Source: Synergistes sp.
Lineage (GTDB): Bacteria; Synergistota; Synergistia; Synergistales; Synergistaceae
Direction of reading: 5' to 3'
Assembly: GCA_016288355.1 (NCBI GenBank)
Contig: JAEEYY010000088.1
Span: 1 to 9,953, forward strand
DNA: 9,953 bases
Every line of letters starts with the position of its first letter. The stretch's first letter is position 1. The notes beneath the pieces were generated by a model. That model saw nothing but the letters and a program-made list of their open reading frames with translations, searched no databases and was not told where the DNA came from. Made by a program: the position numbers and the translations under genes. Positions 1 to 6,488 of this stretch are shown piece after piece.

Positions 1-267
1 ATGGTCCGCAAGCGGGAATATTACATCGTGTCGCCCAGCGGGCGGCGGGTGTTCAACCTTGGGCTGGGCCCCGTGGCACTGGCCTTTGTGGGGGCCAGCA
101 GCGGTGACGAGCTGGCCAAGGTCGAGGAATTGAGAAAACAGTACGGCCGGGACTGGCCTATTTACTGGCTTCGGTATCGAGAGCTGCCGGATTGGGCCGA
201 TGAATGGAAGAAGCTGGACGTGGAGCTGCACCCGGAGGCAGCGGAGAAGCATGAGACGGCTGTGTAA
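1..267 (+). CDS. trbE: TrbE / VirB4-family conjugation ATPase, C-terminal fragment
   Basis: Only the last 88 codons are present; the gene is cut by the left edge, so the in-frame ATG at base 1 is probably an internal methionine. The residues match the C-terminal tail I know from TrbE proteins: a [KR]REYY-VSP-GRR-F-L block (residues about 4-19), then GPVALAFVGAS (about 24-34), then a segment of the form ELRKQYGRDWPIYWL. TrbE is the VirB4-type ATPase, roughly 800 residues, that powers pilus assembly and transport at the inner membrane. Its Walker motifs would lie upstream and cannot be seen. The stop (265-267) overlaps the next gene by 17 bases, which implies translational coupling. Assignment by family resemblance is strong; the fragment alone cannot show whether the ATPase is intact. 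Confidence 0.88.
   Translation: MVRKREYYIVSPSGRRVFNLGLGPVALAFVGASSGDELAKVEELRKQYGRDWPIYWLRYRELPDWADEWKKLDVELHPEAAEKHETAV
234..246 (+). promoter_or_regulatory. Ribosome binding site deciding the start at 251
   Basis: GGAGG at 234-238 and GGAG at 243-246 lie just upstream of the ATG at 251, inside the end of trbE. This start begins a clean Sec signal peptide (MRRLCKF...). The longer reading from the ATG at 200 adds 17 residues rich in Arg and Trp with no signal character, so 251 is preferred. Confidence 0.6.
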
Positions 268-1609
268 ATTCCTCAAAATTGCCGCCCTGGCTCTTTGCCT
301 CATCGTGCTGGGGGCTATGTCCCCCATGGAGGAGCCGACCGCCGTGTGGGGGGACGACGACCCGAAGCAGGTCGTCGAGGTGTTCCGCACGAAGAAGTGC
401 AAGAGGTACAGCGACGGATTTTGGGACTACTGGTGGGGCATCATCACGGGGCGCAAGTTTGAGTATTGTCCCTGCATCCCCATGGACCTGGGGGAGCTGG
501 GCCAGTGGAGTGAGATATTCAGCAACCTGGGCACTATCTTCAAGAGTCTCCCCAGCGGCTTCTGGAAGGGCGAGATCGACCTTGCCATCAAGACGAAGGA
601 CCCGCACCTGGAGGATATGCAGAAGAAGGTCTGGAACAAGCACTGGGTCGAGGATGCGGGCTCCCGGGAGCTGGTCATCCAGGCCGAGGCCATGGTCAAG
701 AGCATCCAGATCGCGCGGTCGGCGGCGCTGGCGGGCACGTATGAAGCCATTCTGAAGAAGCATCAGGAGTATGGAGTCCACTCGACCGATTTTCGGAAGC
801 GGCCCCTGCCGGCGGATATCCTGAGCTACCTCCCGGCCACATACACGGGGATAACGCCCATGAACGGGGAGGAGGACCGCATCAACAGCTATTTGCGGAA
901 GCACAGCCTTGCCAACGTCCTGGCCGCCGGGAAGGCGGGCGAGCATTACACCAGCATGCTGGACGCCATGAACGCCCTGTATAACGAGATGATAAAGGCC
1001 GACGGGGAAAAGGATCCGCTGGGCAACGTCAGGGAGCTTTTCAACAAGATCAGCAAAGTGATCGAGGATTTCAAGAAAGTGTTGAACGTCAAGAAGTCCG
1101 GCTGGAGCGCTATCACCAGCATCCCGACGCTCATCAGCGGCGTGACGGATGTCATGAACTCTCTGAAGGATGCGCTGAACCTGGGCGGATTCGGCTTCAG
1201 CAAGCGGATGATGCTGTATCAGGTCCTCGAAGCGATGCTGGACGACGTGGTCAAGAACTGGAAGGTGTGGACGGCAGCGGTGCTGGACAAGAACCCCACC
1301 TATCCGATACAGCATGAGATCGTCGATGGGATCATGCCGGTCATGAAGGACCTGATGATGCTACTGTTCATCGTGCCGCCGGAGAAAGGGCAGACAAAGA
1401 TGCTTCAGCTCGCCACGGCCATGACCGACCAACAGGCCGCGTTGACTGAGCTGAACGAGTATGCCATTTTGTCCTTCCATGACAGGAAGATGGTCCTGGA
1501 TCAGGCGAAGAACTCCAAAAATGCGGCCATCCAGTCGAACATCACGACGATAGGGCACGAAGCGGCGAACACAAAGGACACCGGAAAGAGCCACAAGATC
1601 GGCTTTTAG
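251..1609 (+). CDS. Secreted TrbJ/VirB5-like protein, long variant (tandem copy 1)
   Basis: 452 residues. An N-terminal signal peptide is visible (basic MRRLCKFLK, hydrophobic core about 8-21), so the mature protein should be periplasmic or exported. After it come an aromatic patch (FWDYWWG, 57-63) and cysteines C50, C73 and C75 (CPC). The middle is mostly charged and probably helical. The last 73 residues begin with KGQT-x3-Q (Gly380) and end in IGF; they align without gaps to the end of copy 3 and nearly so to copy 2. This, plus its place between trbE and trbL where trbJ normally sits, supports a TrbJ/VirB5-type minor pilus or pilus-tip subunit. It is far longer than usual TrbJ (about 250 residues), so the long middle region is an unexplained addition. 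The gene overlaps trbE by 17 bases. Family assignment is inference from position and the shared C-terminus; the middle matches nothing I recognise. Confidence 0.7.
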   Translation: MRRLCKFLKIAALALCLIVLGAMSPMEEPTAVWGDDDPKQVVEVFRTKKCKRYSDGFWDYWWGIITGRKFEYCPCIPMDLGELGQWSEIFSNLGTIFKSLPSGFWKGEIDLAIKTKDPHLEDMQKKVWNKHWVEDAGSRELVIQAEAMVKSIQIARSAALAGTYEAILKKHQEYGVHSTDFRKRPLPADILSYLPATYTGITPMNGEEDRINSYLRKHSLANVLAAGKAGEHYTSMLDAMNALYNEMIKADGEKDPLGNVRELFNKISKVIEDFKKVLNVKKSGWSAITSIPTLISGVTDVMNSLKDALNLGGFGFSKRMMLYQVLEAMLDDVVKNWKVWTAAVLDKNPTYPIQHEIVDGIMPVMKDLMMLLFIVPPEKGQTKMLQLATAMTDQQAALTELNEYAILSFHDRKMVLDQAKNSKNAAIQSNITTIGHEAANTKDTGKSHKIGF

Positions 1610-1621
1610 GAGGCGGGGACA

Positions 1622-2650
1622 ATGAGAAAACTGCTCAACAACAAGCTGCTGATGATGCCGCTGGTCATCGTCCTGACGGTCTCCGCCGCCATGTTCGCCT
1701 TCGCGCCCTCGGGGATAAAGGCCGGCCCCAACAAGGGCCTGCCCTTCAAGGCAGTGAAGCTCTGCACTCCCAAGCTGGTGCAGAAAGCGATCCAGAAGAT
1801 CGTCAAGGGGCTTCTTTCAGCGGCGGCGAGCGCCATTCCCTATATAGGAGGCGCCGCGGCCCGGGCGATCCAGAAGATCCCGGATGATAAGATCCCCGTG
1901 CCCTGCTGCTGCAGCGATTACACCTACGACTCCGCGCCCACGTTTATGAACGTGAAGGACAACCCCTTTGATTTCCTGGGGACCTTCACCATTCCCGGCA
2001 TCGACTATGCCCCCACGCAGTCCACACAGAAGGACCTGGAGAAGAAACTGACGAAGGAGGTCGTGCCAAGATGGGAGGAGGCCCAGAAACAGCAGGCGGC
2101 CATGGTTAAGAAGGGAAAGCCGGACGGGGTGGAAAAGTTCATGGAGGCGTACAAAATCGTGAGGGCGGGGCTCGTTAACGCCAACGCCCTGGCTTTCGCC
2201 TCCAACTTTCAGGACGAGTTCAATAAGCGGTACCCGGCCATGTCCGCGCACGTCGAGAGCCTGAGCGACGCGGAGCGCCGGATGGCCGGAGCATGGCGGA
2301 CGGTGATGGACGCCTGGATGAAGGGGTTGAACGTGGCGGGCCGGAACTTCGACGAGGAGCAGCAGATACGGACCCTCCTGGCCAACATCATCCTGAAAGC
2401 CTACGACGACACGGTGTACGACCTGGGCCAGACGCACGTCCTCCAGGTCATCGGTGCCCTGGCGGCCCAGGGGAACGCCATCACGGACCGAACCCTGACG
2501 GAGATGCAGGGCCAGGTGGAAATGGCTCTTACTCAGATGCTGTCGGAGGTCGAGTACGAGGCCGCAACCCGCCGGAACGTGACGGTCATAGGCAAGGACG
2601 CGGCAACGTGCGATATGTCCGGCTGCAGCAGTTACAGCTTTGGTTTTTAG
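1622..2650 (+). CDS. Secreted TrbJ/VirB5-like protein, medium variant (tandem copy 2)
   Basis: 342 residues. The start is set by AGGAGG at 1608-1613, which overlaps the stop of the previous gene and sits 8 bases before the ATG. A signal peptide (MRKLLNNKLL then a hydrophobic core about 9-28) precedes a mature protein with a Gly/Ala-rich amphipathic stretch (about 63-83) and a cysteine cluster CCC (95-97). C48, C330 and C335 add to the cysteine content. The second half has features of TrbJ-type proteins: a F-x3-YP motif near 201-206, then Trp-containing helices, then GQT-x3-Q-x2-GAL from Gly269. It ends in SYSFGF. The GQT module resembles copy 3 at its start and copy 1 at its N[IV]T-x-IG-x3-AA segment. 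Probable role: periplasmic or pilus-tip component of the transfer apparatus. The cysteine-rich N-terminal part is not recognised. Confidence 0.7.
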   Translation: MRKLLNNKLLMMPLVIVLTVSAAMFAFAPSGIKAGPNKGLPFKAVKLCTPKLVQKAIQKIVKGLLSAAASAIPYIGGAAARAIQKIPDDKIPVPCCCSDYTYDSAPTFMNVKDNPFDFLGTFTIPGIDYAPTQSTQKDLEKKLTKEVVPRWEEAQKQQAAMVKKGKPDGVEKFMEAYKIVRAGLVNANALAFASNFQDEFNKRYPAMSAHVESLSDAERRMAGAWRTVMDAWMKGLNVAGRNFDEEQQIRTLLANIILKAYDDTVYDLGQTHVLQVIGALAAQGNAITDRTLTEMQGQVEMALTQMLSEVEYEAATRRNVTVIGKDAATCDMSGCSSYSFGF

Positions 2651-2665
2651 AGGGGGTGTGCGGAG

Positions 2666-3391
2666 ATGACCGTTAAAAAGCTCAGTCAGATCTTCACAAT
2701 AATGATTTTTTCAGTATTATTATTCCCAAAAGTCGGCTTCTCCCTTCTCGCCCAGGAGGTGACGCAGCAGTCCATCCTCAAGGCGGCGGAGAATGAGGTG
2801 GAACAGCTCAAGAAGATGATCGAGCACCAGAAGAACATGCTGGCGCACCTGGACAGCAGCACGGTGAACGACATCAAGAGCAAGCGGAACACGCTGATCA
2901 AGAACTTTGAGGATGTCCGCAAGGTCCTCAATAAGTCGGATGTCATCACGCACCTGACGGACGACCTGGAGAACAAGCTGAAGACCCGCCACCCGGAATG
3001 GAAGAGCGGCATGACCATCGACGAACTGAAGAAGCGCAACGACGACCGGTACAAGAACATGAAGTCAACGATGGTCGCGTACCTGAACTCTGTCAACCTC
3101 TCCGCGCAGGACTTCAAGTCGGACGACGAGATGCGCTCCAAGCTCATGGACACGCTGAAGAGCCCCAAGGGCCAGACCCAGGCGATCCAGGCCCTGGGCG
3201 CCCTGCTGGACCATGCAAACCTGATGCTGGTGCGGAACGAGAACACCATTCAGAGCATGATGACGGCGTACCTGGAGTATGAACGGGACGCCATCGACAA
3301 GCGGGAGCAGAAGGGCAAGAGCATCCTTGAGGCCTGCGGCGGGCTGAAGAGCTACAAACCCAAGGCCACGAGCTACAAAGTGGGGTTCTGA
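2666..3391 (+). CDS. trbJ: TrbJ/VirB5-like conjugal transfer protein (tandem copy 3, most canonical)
   Basis: 241 residues, the usual TrbJ length, and immediately upstream of trbL as in trb loci. The start at 2666 follows AGGGGGTG (2651-2658) with 7 bases between. The signal peptide runs to about A29 (SLLA|QE). Residues about 34-62 form a charged, coiled-coil-like helix (EVEQLKKMIEHQKNML). A RHPEW motif near 108-112 corresponds to the [FY]P position of TrbJ. A GQT-x3-Q-x2-GAL-x5-N segment starts at Gly169, and the protein ends in a Y-x-P-x5-Y-x-VGF tail like that of TrbJ proteins. VirB5/TrbJ proteins are secreted minor subunits associated with pilus tips and recipient contact. The signal-peptide coding DNA is unusually AT-rich (9 G/C in 40 bases at 2691-2730). 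I consider this the true trbJ and the two upstream genes its diverged relatives. Confidence 0.75.
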   Translation: MTVKKLSQIFTIMIFSVLLFPKVGFSLLAQEVTQQSILKAAENEVEQLKKMIEHQKNMLAHLDSSTVNDIKSKRNTLIKNFEDVRKVLNKSDVITHLTDDLENKLKTRHPEWKSGMTIDELKKRNDDRYKNMKSTMVAYLNSVNLSAQDFKSDDEMRSKLMDTLKSPKGQTQAIQALGALLDHANLMLVRNENTIQSMMTAYLEYERDAIDKREQKGKSILEACGGLKSYKPKATSYKVGF

Positions 3392-3395
3392 AATC

Positions 3396-4700
3396 ATGCA
3401 GCGCAGGATTCTCCTGACTTTAATATTGCTGGCAGCGTTCCTGTCCGCTTCCGCCTCGTTGGCGGCAGACTACGGCATCGACGTCACGCTGGACTATGTG
3501 AAGAACTTCACGACCACCGGCTCCGGTATGATGGCGACGGTGCTGCTGTACGCGCGGAGCCTCTTCATCGGGCTGGCCTCTCTTTCCTTGGCCCTGGGGC
3601 TCATCCGTATGCTCCTGAATGGGGAGAGCAGCGTCGGCACGGTATTCGCTCACCTGACGAAATGGATTCTGTACGTGGGGATATTCTCCTGGATCATGTC
3701 CAACGACATGCCGCAGACCATCGTCAACTCCTTTGTGGCGATAGGGAGCAAGGTGGGAGGAGAGGGAACCATCCAGCCGGACAACATCCTCTCTGCTGGG
3801 ATACGAATGTACGGAAGCCTGGTTGAGAAGGGCTGGAACGCCGGCTGGGGGGACTTCATCGGCGTGACGGTGCTGGGCATCATCATCCTGGTGGTGATTG
3901 CCATGATCGCTGGCCTCTTTGCCCTGGCGCTGGCGGAGATGTACCTGGTCGTCTGCGGCGGGGCGGTGCTCCTTGGCTTCGGCGGCTTTGAGTACACGAG
4001 GGACATCGCCCTGAGCTATGTCAAGTACGTCATCTCCGTCGGCATCAAGCTGCTGATGATCATGGCCCTGTATAAGCTGGCCTCGGGCACCATCCCGGCG
4101 TGGGAGGACAGCTTCAGCAAGGCCACGGACATGAAGACGCTCATTACGGCGGCGGGCCAGATTTTGGGCGGCGTGATCTGCATCTACATGGTGGTGAAGC
4201 ACGTGCCAAACATGGCGCAGGGCATCGTGAACCGGGCGGCACTGAGCTTTGGCTATCCGGCAACGCAGGTTGTCTATACGTCGCTGACGGGCATGCCGAA
4301 CGTGGTGGCGCGGAGCGGCAGCGGTTTCTTCGGCGGATTCATGGATTCGCTGCGCGGCCTGCGCAGCCCGGCAACGGAAAACGCGGCTGGGCCGGAGACG
4401 TATGTCGCGGCCTCCGGGGCTTCCGCTCAGGATGCGGTGATCAACGCCGAGGACGGCTACGCCCCGCGTGATTACATCCGGGGGCAGGACGGGATGCTGA
4501 GCGGCGCGGGGTATAATCCGCTGGCGGTCAACCAGGGGGCGCATCATGTCCACAATCCCGCCAACGCCGAGGCCATGACGAACTATGTCCCGACGGAGAC
4601 GGTTATCCTGCCCGAACGGAGAGCCGATACCGGCCTGACGAATACAGCGCCAAATCCGGCCGCGCCATCGCGGACATCAACGGAGGGGGAAGTTAGATGA
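3396..4700 (+). CDS. trbL: TrbL / VirB6-family inner-membrane channel protein
   Basis: 434 residues. A signal-like N-terminus (about 1-24, ending SLAA|D) is followed by hydrophobic segments near 46-70, 88-101, 155-180, 181-197, 208-227 and 250-268, fitting a polytopic inner-membrane protein. The stretch FGGFEYTRDIALSYVKY (195-211) with a following helix matches the conserved TrbL/VirB6 signature around its central transmembrane pair. PNMAQGIVNRAALSFG (271-286) matches the end of the family's membrane domain. After about residue 300 a hydrophilic Ala/Gly/Asn-rich tail of about 130 residues follows, with no domain I recognise. VirB6-type proteins form part of the DNA or substrate path across the inner membrane. 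The start lies 4 bases after the trbJ-like stop, with only a weak GGGG Shine-Dalgarno (3383-3386), so coupled translation is likely. The stop overlaps the trbF start (ATGA). Confidence 0.88.
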   Translation: MQRRILLTLILLAAFLSASASLAADYGIDVTLDYVKNFTTTGSGMMATVLLYARSLFIGLASLSLALGLIRMLLNGESSVGTVFAHLTKWILYVGIFSWIMSNDMPQTIVNSFVAIGSKVGGEGTIQPDNILSAGIRMYGSLVEKGWNAGWGDFIGVTVLGIIILVVIAMIAGLFALALAEMYLVVCGGAVLLGFGGFEYTRDIALSYVKYVISVGIKLLMIMALYKLASGTIPAWEDSFSKATDMKTLITAAGQILGGVICIYMVVKHVPNMAQGIVNRAALSFGYPATQVVYTSLTGMPNVVARSGSGFFGGFMDSLRGLRSPATENAAGPETYVAASGASAQDAVINAEDGYAPRDYIRGQDGMLSGAGYNPLAVNQGAHHVHNPANAEAMTNYVPTETVILPERRADTGLTNTAPNPAAPSRTSTEGEVR

Positions 4701-5371
4701 AAAGAGAATATGAGGAGAACCCCTATCTCTCTGCCAGAGCGGAATATGGGGACAGGTATGGAGCCGCAGTGAACGAGGCAGCGCGGTGGCGGCAGATCGC
4801 TTTGTTCCTGCTACTGCTGAGCCTCGCTTTCGGCGGGATGATGATCTGGATGGCGACTCAGAACAAGGTCATTCCGTATGTCGTGCAGGTTGACCGACAG
4901 GGCTACTCTGTGGCGATCAAGTCCGCCGAGGAGGGCTCGAACCTGGACAGCCGCATCGTCATCGCCGCGCTGGCCCGGTTCTTTTCCAACTTCAAGACCA
5001 TCGTCTCGGACACCTACGCCCAGAGGGCCATGGTCAACGGCGTCTATGACTACATCGCCAGGGACAGTTCCGCCGAAGGCGTGGTGTCCAACTACTACCG
5101 CAACAACAACCCCTTCACGGGCGGTGACTACACTACGCAGGTCGACGTGAAGTCCGTCCTGGCGATAGGCGGCGGCGGCAAGTCGTGGCAAGTGCTCTGG
5201 ACAGAGAACATCATCCGCCGGGGCGAGGTCACGGGCAGCACGGAGTGGCGCGCCATCGTCACCATCGCCACCTCGCCCGTCCTTGACCTTGCGGAAGTCA
5301 TCAAGAATCCCCTTGGAATATACATCACTGAGCTGAACATGGCTCAGGATGTTGACAAAAGCGCCCAATAG
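4697..5371 (+). CDS. trbF: TrbF / VirB8-family bridging protein
   Basis: 224 residues. A short cytosolic N-terminus carries the family motif NPYLSAR-x-EYGDRYG (8-22), followed by one transmembrane helix (about 33-53) and a periplasmic VirB8-type domain with IPYVVQVDRQG (59-69) and the closing NPLGIYIT motif (204-211). All are typical TrbF/VirB8 landmarks. VirB8 proteins dimerise in the periplasm and link inner-membrane components to the outer core; they are essential for assembly. The start is an ATGA overlap with the trbL stop, with a purine-rich GGAGGGGGA Shine-Dalgarno at 4682-4690. The length is normal for the family, and no motif I looked for is missing. Confidence 0.93.
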   Translation: MKREYEENPYLSARAEYGDRYGAAVNEAARWRQIALFLLLLSLAFGGMMIWMATQNKVIPYVVQVDRQGYSVAIKSAEEGSNLDSRIVIAALARFFSNFKTIVSDTYAQRAMVNGVYDYIARDSSAEGVVSNYYRNNNPFTGGDYTTQVDVKSVLAIGGGGKSWQVLWTENIIRRGEVTGSTEWRAIVTIATSPVLDLAEVIKNPLGIYITELNMAQDVDKSAQ

Positions 5372-5405
5372 CGCAAAAGAGTTTTAAATGAAAGGGTATG
5401 AGAAG

Positions 5406-6482
5406 ATGAAACGCAAGATTTTTGTTCTGCTGTTCATGACGTGCCTGTTCGCGGCGCCCTCCACCGTCATCGCAGCCACCCCCGGCTATGACCCGGAGAC
5501 AGGCCGGATCATCCTTCCATCGGAGGTTGGTCTTGAGGACGATTATGTTTATCAGCCGCAACAAAGCGATCTGGCGGCCCTCCAGGCCGCAGAGGAGCAG
5601 TATCAGGCGCTTCAGGAGGCCAAGGAGGAACGAGAGCGCATCCAGCAGTGGGAGAAGCTGGACATGGAGATCAAGCTGCGCCGCTATGACCAGTTGGTGA
5701 TGGGGATGCAGAAGGAGTTTGACACGGCAAAGAAGGCTGCCAATCCCTTCCTGGGCGAGCAGGGTTATGTCATCTACCCCTATGGTGATGTCGTGCCGGT
5801 CATCACCTGCCGCCCGCTGCGCATGACCGACGTGGCCCTGGAGCCGGGCGAGGAGATCATGGGCGTACACGCCGGGGACTCCATCCGCTGGCAGTTCTCG
5901 CCGTCCCAGTCCATGAAGGACGGCCTGCCCGTCGCTCACATCGTGGTGAAGCCCAGTCAGCCTGGGATATCCACCAACCTCCTCATCCACACGGACCGGA
6001 GGACCTATAACCTGGACTTCACGTCGTCCGAGAAGGCGGAGTACCTTCGCGGTGTGGCGTTCTCCTACCCCACCAGTGACCTGACCTACCTTTTCCGCAA
6101 GGATGGCACCAGCAAGAAGGAGAAGCCCCTGGAGGACGAGATACAGGTCGGCCTGTCCGGCGTTGACCTCGACGGTCTTTATACGCAGTATTCCATCACG
6201 AACGCCGGCAAGGTCGATTGGGCCCCGGAGGCCGTCTTTGACGATGGGAACAAGACCTATATCCGGATGCCCTTCCGGTTCAGCGAGACCCCGGCGTTCT
6301 ACATTCAGCTCGACAGGAAAGAAACCCTGACGAACTTCCGCGTCAAGGGGCGTTACTACATTGTGGACCGTCTCTTTGACAAGGGCTACTTGAAGATCGG
6401 CTCCAAGAGGGTCGTCATCCTCCGCAAGGATAAGCTCATCGACAGCAACGTCAAGGAGAGCCGCAACAGGAAGGGGAGCTGA
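5406..6482 (+). CDS. trbG: TrbG / VirB9-family outer-membrane core protein
   Basis: 358 residues from the ATG at 5406. An ATG at 5388 would add six residues (MKGYEK) before the same signal peptide; the inner start gives the cleaner Sec signal (MKRKIFVLLF..., cleavage near 23-24). Family landmarks are clear: YPYGDVVPVITCRPLR (124-139), LEPGE (145-149), GD-x2-RW (157-162), VKP (181-183), TDRRTYNLDF (196-205), then after a linker W-x-PEAVFDDG-x-KTYI-x-MP (272-289) and the C-terminal [KR]GRYYIVDRLFD block (314-325). TrbG/VirB9 forms the outer-membrane-associated ring with VirB10 and, in many systems, a VirB7 lipoprotein. Residues about 52-112 are an unusually long charged, coiled-coil-like insertion before the VirB9 domain. 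The gap to trbI is only 6 bases and holds no trbH. Confidence 0.93.
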   Translation: MKRKIFVLLFMTCLFAAPSTVIAATPGYDPETGRIILPSEVGLEDDYVYQPQQSDLAALQAAEEQYQALQEAKEERERIQQWEKLDMEIKLRRYDQLVMGMQKEFDTAKKAANPFLGEQGYVIYPYGDVVPVITCRPLRMTDVALEPGEEIMGVHAGDSIRWQFSPSQSMKDGLPVAHIVVKPSQPGISTNLLIHTDRRTYNLDFTSSEKAEYLRGVAFSYPTSDLTYLFRKDGTSKKEKPLEDEIQVGLSGVDLDGLYTQYSITNAGKVDWAPEAVFDDGNKTYIRMPFRFSETPAFYIQLDRKETLTNFRVKGRYYIVDRLFDKGYLKIGSKRVVILRKDKLIDSNVKESRNRKGS

Positions 6483-6488
6483 AGGTAA

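Noticed and set aside
200..250. Extended start for the first trbJ-like gene
   Set aside because: The added residues (MNGRSWTWSCTRRQRRS) break the signal peptide and lie within trbE; the ATG at 251 has a good ribosome binding site.
158..1315. Long antisense reading frame of 385 codons opposite the first trbJ-like gene
   Set aside because: It is a shadow of GC-rich coding DNA: the + strand gene has a signal peptide, a ribosome binding site and a family C-terminus, while the antisense product has low-complexity Arg/His/Leu content and no recognisable motif.
3420..4553. Antisense frame of 377 codons opposite trbL
   Set aside because: It is very rich in His, Arg, Asp and Gln with no domain, and lies fully over a clear TrbL gene.
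5406..5460. Lipoprotein signal in TrbG (MTC near residues 11-13)
   Set aside because: The residue before Cys is Thr within the hydrophobic core and does not fit a lipobox; a normal Sec cleavage near 23-24 fits better.
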